Below are positions 1 to 8,717 of a stretch of 64,000 nt of DNA, one piece after another. The stretch's first letter is position 1. Each line of letters opens with the position of its first letter. The translations under genes were made by a program, and so were the position numbers. The stretch is taken from positions 186,001-250,000 of the forward strand of contig NZ_JAOTEN010000002.1 in the NCBI RefSeq assembly GCF_025628965.1. Direction: 5' to 3'. The stretch comes from Chryseobacterium gilvum. GTDB lineage: Bacteria > Bacteroidota > Bacteroidia > Flavobacteriales > Weeksellaceae. The notes beneath the pieces are model-generated. The model worked only from the letters and a program-made list of their open reading frames with translations, was not told the DNA's origin and ran no database searches.

Positions 1-552
1 CGCAAAAGGTGTCCCGGTAATATCCGGACCGCTTTTCATAATGATAGAATCCAGCTTGCTTGTCGCTGTGCTGTATTTTAGATTATAAAGATATTTTGTC
101 TTGCTGAAAAGAACTTTTACTCCAATTGTTGCCGGTGCTACAGGAGGAAGTCTTCTGTAATCTGCGCGGTTTTCAGAAATAGTCGTTAATCTTCCCTGAT
201 TTCCGTACGTAAATAACTGAGTATAAGAGATGCTGTCTTTATCTAATTTCCCGTTTCCGTCAAGATCCAAGAAACCATTAAAGGTGACCTGGCTTATTTT
301 ATCTCCGCTCCACATTACATTGGTCACTGAAGCGCTGTCTGTAAGCACTTCTGATAAAAGCAACCCGTTATAATGATATTCTGCAATGGTATCTGAATCT
401 GTAATCTCTCTGAATAATGCTCTGGGCCCGGTCAAACCGTTTCCCTGATTCATATCCAAAAGTGGATTACCATCTTCATCTAATAAATCTTTGCAAGAAT
501 GTATCGTAGAGAAACCTGCTAATAGTATAATAAAATAGAAAAGTTGTTTCAT
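1..552 (-). CDS. Lipoprotein, partial (C-terminus beyond window)
   Basis: Open from the ATG at 552 to the window edge (184 codons, no stop). The N-terminus is a lipoprotein signal (MKQLFYFIILLAGFSTIHSC) with the lipid-anchored Cys at residue 20, so the protein should be membrane-anchored, probably in the outer membrane. A DGNPLLD stretch and a DLDGNGKLDKD stretch follow; the latter resembles a calcium-binding loop. The motif TGPRALFREI matches GPRILHKI in the next gene (652-1551), and both continue with YD-repeat-like beta strands, so the two are tandem paralogs. A TATATTTG -7 box lies at 579-586. Function unknown. Confidence 0.8.
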   Translation of the reverse strand, partial: MKQLFYFIILLAGFSTIHSCKDLLDEDGNPLLDMNQGNGLTGPRALFREITDSDTIAEYHYNGLLLSEVLTDSASVTNVMWSGDKISQVTFNGFLDLDGNGKLDKDSISYTQLFTYGNQGRLTTISENRADYRRLPPVAPATIGVKVLFSKTKYLYNLKYSTATSKLDSIIMKSGPDITGTPFA

Positions 553-578
553 TTCTAAAGGGATTATTTATATTTCCA

Positions 579-586
579 CAAATATA
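579..586 (-). promoter_or_regulatory. Candidate -7 box of partial lipoprotein gene
   Basis: Reads TATATTTG on the minus strand, 26 nt before the ATG at 552, and fits the Bacteroidota TAnnTTTG consensus. No convincing TTTG -33 box is seen at the right spacing. Confidence 0.35.
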
Positions 587-651
587 ATTTTTTTTTGAAT
601 AAAAAGTATGTTTTTATTTATATTCTCGTAAAAGTATCAATTAAAAACTCC

Positions 652-1551
652 TTATAAAGCCTTATAAATATATTTTTGAATTTGAGTCTGATCTGAAGTC
701 GGGTAATTCATAGAATCATACAAATACGTGTACCCTCCAGGAATAACAGGAGCCGGAGAAGGATATACAATGTTGAATGTTACAAGATTATTAGCTGACA
801 ATGATGGAAAATTAATAGGATGTACTAAACTCCACATCACAAAAAACGTCTTAGGTAAAGTATTGTAAGGATTTATCTTGGTATCGTAAGCAGTATAATT
901 ATAAGTAGAAGTCATTACACCTGCAGACATATCCGGAACACCTGCTGCATTGGTGATCCCGGTTTCTGTAATCATTTTTGTGATATTATCTCCTGTGTTT
1001 GTAAAATTATAATTGGTAAAATGCGTATAGGTCGTCCCAGATTTTTTCTTTTCTACGATTTTAGTCATTTTCCCGGCACCATCGTAAGTATATGTATATT
1101 CACTATTAAACATTATAGTAGTGCCTAAACTTACCTGGCCCGTTGTATAATTAATTTTCCCACTAGAATCATAAGTAACATTAAAATCATACACTTGTCC
1201 ATTACTCACCGGTGCTCCATTTAATTCTTGTCCAAATTTCACTTTTGAAATTTTTCCTGAAGTATATGTTGCTGTACCCACAAAAAATGAAGTAGGAGCG
1301 CTTGCTTCCTTAAAAATTGCCTTCTGTAAAACATTCCCACTGGTTACAAATTCCTGTTGTACTTCACTATTGACAACAATTTTATGCAGAATTCTTGGCC
1401 CGGTAATCGTAGGACCGCTGCTTCCGCTGCCCCCTGTATTGCTATTGTTACTATTATTCTGGTTAATAGGATCTGCTGTCGTGTTATCACAAGAAAATAG
1501 AAAACCCAAAAAGAGAAGAGCGACTGCTCTTAAAAAGTTGATTTTGATCAT
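652..1551 (-). CDS. Lipoprotein, paralog of the preceding gene
   Basis: A 299-residue protein with lipoprotein signal MIKINFLRAVALLFLGFLFSC, then an Asn/Ser/Gly-rich linker and a beta-strand-rich body with repeated YD/YTYDGAGK-type segments like YD-repeat proteins. GPRILHKI after the linker matches the partial paralog at 1-552. An in-frame TTG at 1572 would add seven residues, but it is part of a TATATTTG promoter box (1570-1577), so ATG 1551 is preferred. No enzyme motif is visible; probably a surface lipoprotein of unknown function. Confidence 0.8.
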   Translation of the reverse strand: MIKINFLRAVALLFLGFLFSCDNTTADPINQNNSNNSNTGGSGSSGPTITGPRILHKIVVNSEVQQEFVTSGNVLQKAIFKEASAPTSFFVGTATYTSGKISKVKFGQELNGAPVSNGQVYDFNVTYDSSGKINYTTGQVSLGTTIMFNSEYTYTYDGAGKMTKIVEKKKSGTTYTHFTNYNFTNTGDNITKMITETGITNAAGVPDMSAGVMTSTYNYTAYDTKINPYNTLPKTFFVMWSLVHPINFPSLSANNLVTFNIVYPSPAPVIPGGYTYLYDSMNYPTSDQTQIQKYIYKAL

Positions 1552-1569
1552 AAAGTTATTTTTCTCCGG

Positions 1570-1577
1570 CAAATATA
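1570..1577 (-). promoter_or_regulatory. Candidate -7 box of lipoprotein gene
   Basis: TATATTTG on the minus strand, 18 nt before ATG 1551. It overlaps an in-frame TTG and so argues against a start at 1572. Confidence 0.4.
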
Positions 1578-1616
1578 ATTATTTTTCATTGTGGCAGGAC
1601 TTATTTTATTTTTTTA

Positions 1617-1655
1617 TCAAAAAAAAATCTAAAAACATAATTTTTAGATTTTAAT
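1617..1655 (-). terminator. Intrinsic terminator of mfd
   Basis: A 12-bp perfect stem, 1624-1635 with 1641-1652, and loop CATAA. On the minus strand it is followed by a run of T. It lies about 45 nt past the mfd stop. Confidence 0.75.
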
Positions 1656-1696
1656 TTTACCATATCAATGCAGATACATTAACACTCATGGGAATT

Positions 1697-4600
1697 TTAA
1701 ATTCCGAGAATTGACTTGAGCAGTATATTTACCTCATCTACGTTTTTCACTTTCTCCTTTCGCATCATCAGCTGATTTCCTTCTTTTCCTATTTTTTCTT
1801 TAAGCTGTGCCTGAGAAGAATTCTGGGTCAGATAATCAATCATATGCCTGAATTTATCGGTTTGGTAAAATTTATCCTGAGGATTATTTGGAAAATAGCC
1901 CAAAAACACACCATTTTTCATTACGATTCTTTCAAATCCTATATCAGCAGCCAGCCATTTCAGTGCAACACTTTTTAAAAGATTCACGGCTTCTTCAGGC
2001 AAATCTCCGAAGCGGTCTGTAAGCTCAGATTCAAATTTCTGCAGGTCTTTTTCATTATCTATTTCAGCTAATTTCTGGTACAGTAAAAGCCGCTCTTCCG
2101 TACTTGAGATGTAAGAATCCGGGAGCATCAATTCCAGATCCGTATCAATATTAACTTCTTTTACGGTTTTAAATAATTTCTGACGGTCTTCTTCATTTTC
2201 AAAAAGGTTTTCAAAATCTTTATCATCCTTTAATTCTTCCAATGCTTCCTGCATCATTTTCTGATAGGTTTCAAACCCCATTTCATTGATAAACCCGCTC
2301 TGTTCGCCACCTAATAAATCTCCTGCACCCCGGATTTCCAGGTCTTTCATCGCGATCTGAAAACCACTTCCCAGATCTGAAAACTGCTCAATCGCTTCCA
2401 GTCTTTTTCTGGCATCTGTGGTAATCATATCAAACGGAGGCGTAATAAGGTAACAAAAAGCTTTCCGGTTGCTTCGCCCCACCCTTCCTCTCATCTGGTG
2501 AAGATCTGCCATCCCGAATCTCTGCGCATCATTAATGAAAATCGTATTGGCATTAGAAACGTCTACTCCACTTTCTACAATGGTGGTAGAAACCAGAACG
2601 TCATATTTACCTTCCATAAAATCAAGGACATTTTTTTCAAGCTGTTTGCCTTCCATTTGCCCGTGACCGGTGATCACTCTTGCATCCGGAACCAGCCGCT
2701 GAATAAGCCCTGCAATATCTTTCAGGTTTTCTACCCTGTTGTTGATAAAATAAACCTGCCCGTCACGCTGCAATTCATAGGAAACCGCATCGCGGATAAT
2801 TTCTTCGCTAAAACCGATCATCTGGGTTTCTACAGGCTGCCTGTTCGGCGGTGGTGTTTTAATTACCGATAAATCCCGAGCGGCCATTAATGAAAACTGT
2901 AAAGTTCTCGGAATCGGGGTGGCCGTTAAAGTAAGGGTATCGATATTGGTTTTCAGTGTTTTCAGTTTATCTTTTACCGAAACACCGAATTTATGCTCTT
3001 CATCAATAATTAATAAGCCTAAATCTTTAAATTTTACTTTTTCCGAGGCCAGCTGATGCGTTCCGATGACAATATCTACCTTCCCGTCTTTCAAACCCTG
3101 TAATGTTTCGGCTTTTTGTTTTGCAGAACGGAACCTGTTGAGATAAGAAACGTTGACCGGGAAATCTTTTAACCGTTCTTTAAAACTCCGGTAATGCTGA
3201 AATGCCAAAATGGTGGTCGGAACCAGAATCGCAACCTGCTTTCCGTCTGTTGCGGCTTTAAAGGCAGCCCGGATCGCCACTTCTGTTTTTCCGAAACCCA
3301 CGTCACCGCACACTAACCTATCCATCACGGTTTCTGCTTCCATATCTTTTTTTACATCAATGGTTGCTTTTTCCTGATCGGGGGTATCCTCATAGATAAA
3401 GCTGGCTTCCAATTCGTTCTGAAGGTAAGAATCGGGAGTATATGCAAAACCTTTTGCCGTTTTTCTTTCGGCGTAGAGTTTAATCAAATCAAATGCGATC
3501 TGCTTTACCTTTGCTTTTGTTTTCTGCTTTAAGGACTTCCAGGCAGGAGAACCGAGCTTGCTGAGAACCACCTCTTTTCCGTCGGGACCGTTATATTTTG
3601 AAATTTTATGCAGCGAATGAATGCTTACATAGAGCAAATCTCCGTTTTTATAGGTGAGTTTAAAACATTCCTGAATTTTCCCGTCATTGTTTACTTTCAC
3701 CAATCCCATGAATTTACCGATTCCATGATCAATATGTGCGATGTAATCCCCTACTTTTAAAGACATGAGATCTTTCAGGGTTAGCTGCTCAGACTTCGCA
3801 AATGTATTTTTGGCTTTATATCTTTGGTAGCGGTCAAATATCTGATGATCGGTATATACAAGAATTTTATGGTCGGTGTCTACAAAACCTTCATGCAGCT
3901 CAGATCTGAAACTTTTAAAAGGCAGCTGATTTTCCAGCTCTTCAAAAATAGATTCTAATCTTTCTTTCTGCTTATCAGTAGAAAAAGAGATCCAGGTTTC
4001 AAAACCTTCCTGCTGTTTATCTGCTAAATCTTCAGTTAACAATTCAAAATTCTTATGGAATGAAGGTTGTGGCGTCTGATTGATCTTGACCTCTGAATGA
4101 TCAAATCCACCCAACATGACACTGCCGAAATCAATGGTTTTAAACTTTTTATAGTCAAACAAAAATTCCTGATCAGAAATAAACAGTTCCTGTGGAGTTC
4201 TGTGTGAGATATCTTTGCTTAACTTATCATATTTTTCAATGGATTTTTCGTAAAAATTTTTAATCTTCTGAAGCCCCACCATTGCATTTTTAGAGAACAC
4301 AAAACTGTCTTTCGGTAAAAGTTCAAACAGAGAAACCCTGCTTCCTGAAACAGAAAAATTCATATTGGAAACCAACTGAAATTCTTTTACTTTATCCACC
4401 GAAAGCTGTGTCTCGATATCGAAAGTTTTGATATTTTCAACTTCATTTCCAAAAAAAGTGATCCGGTACGGTTTTTCATTGGAGAAAGAAAAAACATCTA
4501 CAATACCTCCTCTTACAGAAAATTCGCCGGGTTCTGAAACAAAATCGGTCTGCTGAAACTGGTAGTGGGAAAGCAGCTCATCCACAAAATCGAAATCAAG

Positions 4601-5059
4601 CTGATCTCCCACCTTAATATGATGCGAAATGGCTTTAAAATCTTCTTTCTTCAAAACCTTCTCAGACAAAGCTCCGATATAGGCAACAATAACTTTAGGC
4701 GATTTTTCAGAATTGATCCTGTTCAGCACTTCAGTTCTTAAAACCAGATTGGCATTTTGAGTTTTCTCCACCTGATAAGGCTCCATGTAGGTAGCCGGAA
4801 AATACATTACCTTTTCTTTTCCTAAAAGATCTTCCATCTCCGTATTCACATACAGCGCTTCTTCCTTATCATCCAAAAGATAAATAACCGTTTTCTTCCG
4901 GGTCAGAAAAAGTTCCGCAGTAAAAATAGATACGGACGAACCTGCACTTCCTTTGACAGACAAATGCTGATGATTCTCAAGCTGGGTAAAAATATCTTTT
5001 CCAAATTCTTTTTTAAGCAAATCGGGAAGTAGATTTTCATTGATTTTTTTTAATTCCAT
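1697..5059 (-). CDS. mfd: Transcription-repair coupling factor Mfd
   Basis: A 1120-residue cytoplasmic ATP-dependent DNA translocase that pushes stalled RNA polymerase off DNA and recruits UvrA. Order: N-terminal UvrB-like module (about 1-330), CarD-like polymerase-interaction domain (about 430-490, VGDYIAHIDHGIGKF), then SF2 translocase with Walker A GDVGFGKTEVA, Walker B IIDEEHKFGV and motif VI QMRGRVGRSNRKAF, and a C-terminal TRCF domain. Length is normal for the family. The leader between the likely promoter (5130-5137) and the ATG holds a hairpin followed by T5 (5081-5111), which could attenuate the gene. Confidence 0.97.
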   Translation of the reverse strand: MELKKINENLLPDLLKKEFGKDIFTQLENHQHLSVKGSAGSSVSIFTAELFLTRKKTVIYLLDDKEEALYVNTEMEDLLGKEKVMYFPATYMEPYQVEKTQNANLVLRTEVLNRINSEKSPKVIVAYIGALSEKVLKKEDFKAISHHIKVGDQLDFDFVDELLSHYQFQQTDFVSEPGEFSVRGGIVDVFSFSNEKPYRITFFGNEVENIKTFDIETQLSVDKVKEFQLVSNMNFSVSGSRVSLFELLPKDSFVFSKNAMVGLQKIKNFYEKSIEKYDKLSKDISHRTPQELFISDQEFLFDYKKFKTIDFGSVMLGGFDHSEVKINQTPQPSFHKNFELLTEDLADKQQEGFETWISFSTDKQKERLESIFEELENQLPFKSFRSELHEGFVDTDHKILVYTDHQIFDRYQRYKAKNTFAKSEQLTLKDLMSLKVGDYIAHIDHGIGKFMGLVKVNNDGKIQECFKLTYKNGDLLYVSIHSLHKISKYNGPDGKEVVLSKLGSPAWKSLKQKTKAKVKQIAFDLIKLYAERKTAKGFAYTPDSYLQNELEASFIYEDTPDQEKATIDVKKDMEAETVMDRLVCGDVGFGKTEVAIRAAFKAATDGKQVAILVPTTILAFQHYRSFKERLKDFPVNVSYLNRFRSAKQKAETLQGLKDGKVDIVIGTHQLASEKVKFKDLGLLIIDEEHKFGVSVKDKLKTLKTNIDTLTLTATPIPRTLQFSLMAARDLSVIKTPPPNRQPVETQMIGFSEEIIRDAVSYELQRDGQVYFINNRVENLKDIAGLIQRLVPDARVITGHGQMEGKQLEKNVLDFMEGKYDVLVSTTIVESGVDVSNANTIFINDAQRFGMADLHQMRGRVGRSNRKAFCYLITPPFDMITTDARKRLEAIEQFSDLGSGFQIAMKDLEIRGAGDLLGGEQSGFINEMGFETYQKMMQEALEELKDDKDFENLFENEEDRQKLFKTVKEVNIDTDLELMLPDSYISSTEERLLLYQKLAEIDNEKDLQKFESELTDRFGDLPEEAVNLLKSVALKWLAADIGFERIVMKNGVFLGYFPNNPQDKFYQTDKFRHMIDYLTQNSSQAQLKEKIGKEGNQLMMRKEKVKNVDEVNILLKSILGI

Positions 5060-5080
5060 TATGAAATATATGTAAACAGG

Positions 5081-5111
5081 AAAAACGATTCCGAGACTAT
5101 CCTCGGAATCG
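5081..5111 (-). terminator. Terminator-like hairpin in the mfd leader
   Basis: A perfect 10-bp stem (5086-5095 with 5102-5111) and 6-nt loop, followed on the minus strand by TTTTT. No minus-strand gene lies to its right, so it is either an attenuator of mfd or the stranded terminator of a lost gene. Confidence 0.6.
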
Positions 5112-5129
5112 TAATTCTTTGCGAAAATA

Positions 5130-5162
5130 CAAAATTAAACTTTATAATGATAATATTTCAAC
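5130..5162 (-). promoter_or_regulatory. Candidate mfd promoter
   Basis: Minus-strand -7 box TAATTTTG at 5130-5137. A weak -33 (GTTG, 5159-5162) lies 21 bp upstream. Transcription would start near 5125, before the hairpin at 5081-5111. Confidence 0.35.
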
Positions 5163-5532
5163 CTTTACAGTACGATCAACTAAATGATGAAAAGCTGTAG
5201 CTATGGTAATTTGTAGACATATATCTACAAATGTAGTCTTTATAAATAGCCTATTGTGATATACCTTTGCAAGCGGTTTAATACACCTAGTTTTAAAGTT
5301 TTTATGATAAACTTTTAATAAAGTTAGGTTAAGACCATATATAAATTCCCTGTTTAAAATAGGAATATTTATTTTTTATTAAACAGAGATTCATAAGTTT
5401 ATGATAATGAGGGTAAAATTTTGGCAATAAGCGTGCAAGAAATACTCCTCAAATAAAACTAAAATCTCAACATAAGAAGTATACCGTTCATTGATTATAT
5501 TCAATAGAAGTAACTTATATAATTTTTAGCAA
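5163..5532. other. Intergenic region before glycine-rich operon
   Basis: No coding frame is supported. It holds a candidate plus-strand promoter (5239-5269) and an AT-rich stretch with the near-palindrome AAAGTTTTTATGATAAACTTT at about 5296, which could fold in the leader. Otherwise nothing recognised. Confidence 0.5.
5239..5269 (+). promoter_or_regulatory. Candidate promoter of glycine-rich operon
   Basis: TTTA (5239-5242), 19 bp, then TACCTTTG (5262-5269); the second box matches TAnnTTTG and the first differs by one base from TTTG. It would give a leader of about 255 nt. Confidence 0.4.
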
Positions 5533-8500
5533 ATGATGAAAACACAATTAGAAAAAAAATTACTTTTGCGGCCATATATTGGCGGCAAAGCCAGCAGCCT
5601 CCGCAAAAAAATTGGAGTTGTTGTAGTCCTGCTTATAGGTCTCCTATCGGGGCTTATCCCACAACAAGTAAAGGGTCAGTGTAAGAGAGTATTCGATTTT
5701 ACAGGATCAGATCAGACTTTCACCGTTCCTGCAGGAGTCACTTCTATAACCATGAAGGTTTGGGGTGCCGGAGGTGGCGGGATCAACCACGGTTATTACG
5801 ACTACACTGGCGGCGCCGGAGCTGGCGGTTATACTACAGCCAAAATGACCGTTACTCCTGGCCAGATTCTAACTATAAAAGTTGGACAAGGTGGGGTCAT
5901 TAGCTCAACTGCTCCGACATATGGAGGAGGAGGAGGAGGAGGTGCAAAACTTGCCTCATTTGGTAACGGAGCTAATGGAAGTAGCGGCGGCGGATATTCC
6001 GGTATATTTATAGGCAGCACTCCGGTCATTATTGCAGGAGGTGGCGGTGGTGCTTCTCAAGGAGCAGATCAAGGCGGCGTTACACAGTACCCAGCTTCTG
6101 GTGGTGGCGGTGGACTTATAGGTGGTGGTGGAACACCATATGTAGGAGGAGGCGGAACACAATCTGCAGGTGGTGCAGGCGCAGGCCCGGGTGACGGACC
6201 AGGTATGGCAGGCTCTGCTTATACGGGTGGCAGAGGTGGAAACGCTGTACAACAGTTTTCTCCTTTTAATCCAGGATCCAACGAAGGCGGCGGTGGCGGC
6301 GGCGGCGGTTATTACGGCGGCGGTGGCGGTGCTTCTCAAGGTTCTAATTACAACGGCGGCGGTGGCGGTGGCTCTTCTTACATTGGTTATCCGGGATTAA
6401 TCTCACCAGATACTATCGCAGGGGAAAACGGTTACGGAACAAGCGATTTAGCTTTGCCCGGGAATAGTGCAGATGCTGATCGTGCATCAGCAGGGAATGT
6501 TAATCAATCTGGTAGGGTTGTCATCAGCTATCAAAATGCAACCCTTAATGGTATTAATGAGCTATGTATTGGTTCTACTCATCAATTCTCTGTTGCGGGC
6601 ACTACAGGAATTACTCCAAGCTGGACTTCTTCAAGCCCTGCAATTGCTTCGGTAAGTGGTACTGGTTTGGTAACAGGATTAACTTCAGGAACTGCAATAA
6701 TTACTTACACAGATAGTGTTGTTTGTCCTATTTCTTATACAATTACAATAAAAGATTGTTCTCCAGCTAATACTACTGTAGATGGTGAATGTAAAGCAAT
6801 ATTTTCGACCTATGGAGCATCTACATTTACCGTTCCTGCAGGAGTCACTTCTATAACCATGAAGGTTTGGGGTGCCGGAGGCGGCGGGATCAACCATGGT
6901 TATTACGACTACACTGGCGGTGGCGGCGCTGGCGGTTACACAACAGCCAAAATGACCGTAACACCCGGTCAGGTTCTAAGTGTACGAGTAGGTCAGCAAG
7001 GTGCTGTCAGTTCAACTGCCCCTACATATGGCGGTGGCGGCGGTGGCGGTGCAAAACTTTCCTCCTTTGGTAACGGAGCCAATGGAAGTAGCGGTGGCGG
7101 ATATTCCGGCATATTTATAGGCAGCACTCCGGTCATTATCGCAGGTGGAGGTGGCGGTGCTTCTCAAGGAGCAGATAGTTCTCCATATCCTGGTGCTGGA
7201 GGAGGTGGCGGTCTTGTAGGCGGAGGTGGAGCGGCATATGTAGGAGGCGGCGGAACACAATCTGCAGGTGGTGCAGGCGCAGGCCCGGGTGACGGACCAG
7301 GTATGGCAGGCTCTGCTTATACGGGTGGCAGAGGTGGAAACGCTGTACAACAGTTTTCTCCTTTTAATCCAGGATCCAACGAAGGCGGCGGTGGCGGCGG
7401 CGGCGGTTATTACGGCGGCGGTGGCGGTGCTTCTCAAGGTTCTAATTACAACGGCGGCGGTGGCGGTGGCTCTTCTTACATTGGTTATCCGGGATTAATC
7501 TCACCTAGTACTATTGCCGGGGAAAATGGTTACGGAGCAAGCGACGGTGCCCGACCTGGAAACTATTCAGATCTTGACCGTGGAACAACTGCAGGTAACG
7601 TTAATCAGCCTGGTAGAGTTGTCATATCATATTCTAATTTTAAATCTATAACAGGTTCGAGTGCAATTTGTAAAGGCGCCAATACACAGCTTACAGTTTC
7701 TGGCGTTCCTGCAAGTGGAATTACATGGACTTCTTCAAACCCTGCGGTGGCTACAGTAAGCTCTACTGGTCTAGTACAGGGCGTTAGCGTTGGAAATGCG
7801 GTAATTACTTATATGGATAATGTAGTTTGTAAAATAGACTTTCCAGTAACAATTACCGATTGTGCTGTTCCTAAAATCTGCTTGACATCAAAAACTTTGT
7901 TACAAGGTGCTTTGTTTAATCTAACCGAAGAAACTTACAATTCTGCACTTATAATGCGCGATGACTTGAGAGTGAATAATTTAATCCCAAGTACACAACC
8001 ATATAATACAGCTCCTTTCAATTATGCAGGAACGGAGACCATTGCAACACCGGCAACTGTTTTAGCAGATTTGGGAAATAATTCTATTGTAGATTGGGTA
8101 TTGGTTGAACTAAGAAGCGCTGTAGATCCTACAGTTATTATAGCAACGAGGGCTGGTTTACTACAAAGGGACGGTGATATTGTAGAAGTAGACGGTACAT
8201 CTTGTCTAAAATTTAATATTGATGCAAACGCTCCTTACTATGTCGCAGTAAGACATAGAAACCATTTGGGAGCGATGACAGCCACGCCTGTCTTATTCAA
8301 TACAGCTTCTACAACAGCCGATTTAACAACTTTGCCTCTTTATAAAATATTGGGGGCAAAAGAAAAACCTTCTTTTACTGTGGGAGGTGCCAATGTACTT
8401 TGGGCAGGTGACTTAAATCGAGATGGATTAATATTGCTTTCTGGTAACAGTAATGGTAGAGAAAATGATATTAAAGTACTTTATGATGCCGTTATCAATC

Positions 8501-8697
8501 ACCCTGGAAACACTTTCGGTGCAGTAAGCTACTCATTTAAAGCTTATGATAATGCAGATTCCAATATGAATGGGTACGTGAAATATAGTGGTGCAAGTAA
8601 TGATCAGATAATTCTTAGAAAGAACGTACTTGAGAATTCTGACGGTAATATTTTTCATGCATTAACTTACCCACAATTTTTAACCAATCTACCCTAA
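5533..8697 (+). CDS. Secreted glycine-rich protein with two repeated halves
   Basis: A 1054-residue protein with an unusually long signal (charged n-region, hydrophobic VVVVLLIGLLSGLIP, cleavage near residue 49). Then glycine-rich domain 1 (about 50-333, like the glycine-rich region of ALK-type receptors), a Big_2-like Ig domain (about 334-410, SGTGLVTGLTSGTAIITY), glycine-rich domain 2 (about 418-700), a second Big_2-like domain (about 702-775), and a C-terminal region (about 782-1054) with dockerin-like loops GDLNRDG and DSNMNG. No T9SS sorting domain is obvious. It heads a three-gene secreted operon. Probably an adhesin or surface structural protein; function not proven. ATG at 5536 is an equal alternative start. 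Confidence 0.85.
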   Translation: MMKTQLEKKLLLRPYIGGKASSLRKKIGVVVVLLIGLLSGLIPQQVKGQCKRVFDFTGSDQTFTVPAGVTSITMKVWGAGGGGINHGYYDYTGGAGAGGYTTAKMTVTPGQILTIKVGQGGVISSTAPTYGGGGGGGAKLASFGNGANGSSGGGYSGIFIGSTPVIIAGGGGGASQGADQGGVTQYPASGGGGGLIGGGGTPYVGGGGTQSAGGAGAGPGDGPGMAGSAYTGGRGGNAVQQFSPFNPGSNEGGGGGGGGYYGGGGGASQGSNYNGGGGGGSSYIGYPGLISPDTIAGENGYGTSDLALPGNSADADRASAGNVNQSGRVVISYQNATLNGINELCIGSTHQFSVAGTTGITPSWTSSSPAIASVSGTGLVTGLTSGTAIITYTDSVVCPISYTITIKDCSPANTTVDGECKAIFSTYGASTFTVPAGVTSITMKVWGAGGGGINHGYYDYTGGGGAGGYTTAKMTVTPGQVLSVRVGQQGAVSSTAPTYGGGGGGGAKLSSFGNGANGSSGGGYSGIFIGSTPVIIAGGGGGASQGADSSPYPGAGGGGGLVGGGGAAYVGGGGTQSAGGAGAGPGDGPGMAGSAYTGGRGGNAVQQFSPFNPGSNEGGGGGGGGYYGGGGGASQGSNYNGGGGGGSSYIGYPGLISPSTIAGENGYGASDGARPGNYSDLDRGTTAGNVNQPGRVVISYSNFKSITGSSAICKGANTQLTVSGVPASGITWTSSNPAVATVSSTGLVQGVSVGNAVITYMDNVVCKIDFPVTITDCAVPKICLTSKTLLQGALFNLTEETYNSALIMRDDLRVNNLIPSTQPYNTAPFNYAGTETIATPATVLADLGNNSIVDWVLVELRSAVDPTVIIATRAGLLQRDGDIVEVDGTSCLKFNIDANAPYYVAVRHRNHLGAMTATPVLFNTASTTADLTTLPLYKILGAKEKPSFTVGGANVLWAGDLNRDGLILLSGNSNGRENDIKVLYDAVINHPGNTFGAVSYSFKAYDNADSNMNGYVKYSGASNDQIILRKNVLENSDGNIFHALTYPQFLTNLP
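6151..6407 (+). repeat. Direct repeat copy 1 (257 bp, identical)
   Basis: This stretch is identical base for base to 7249-7505, 1098 bp downstream, inside the two glycine-rich domains. The flanking parts of the domains are similar but diverged. Confidence 0.85.
7249..7505 (+). repeat. Direct repeat copy 2 (257 bp, identical)
   Basis: Second copy of the 257-bp repeat at 6151-6407. It suggests recent duplication or gene conversion and is a hot spot for in-frame deletion of 1098 bp (366 codons). Confidence 0.85.
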
Positions 8698-8717
8698 TTT
8701 TAAAATTAATAAATTAT

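Noticed and set aside
5956..7437. Minus-strand frames rich in Ala/Thr/Ser opposite the glycine-rich gene
   Set aside because: Composition follows from reading Gly codons in reverse; no start context or homology sign.
6170..7498. Two identical 76-residue frames inside the glycine-rich gene (6170-6400 and 7268-7498)
   Set aside because: They are out-of-frame readings of the 257-bp DNA repeat; the main frame has the signal peptide and domain structure.
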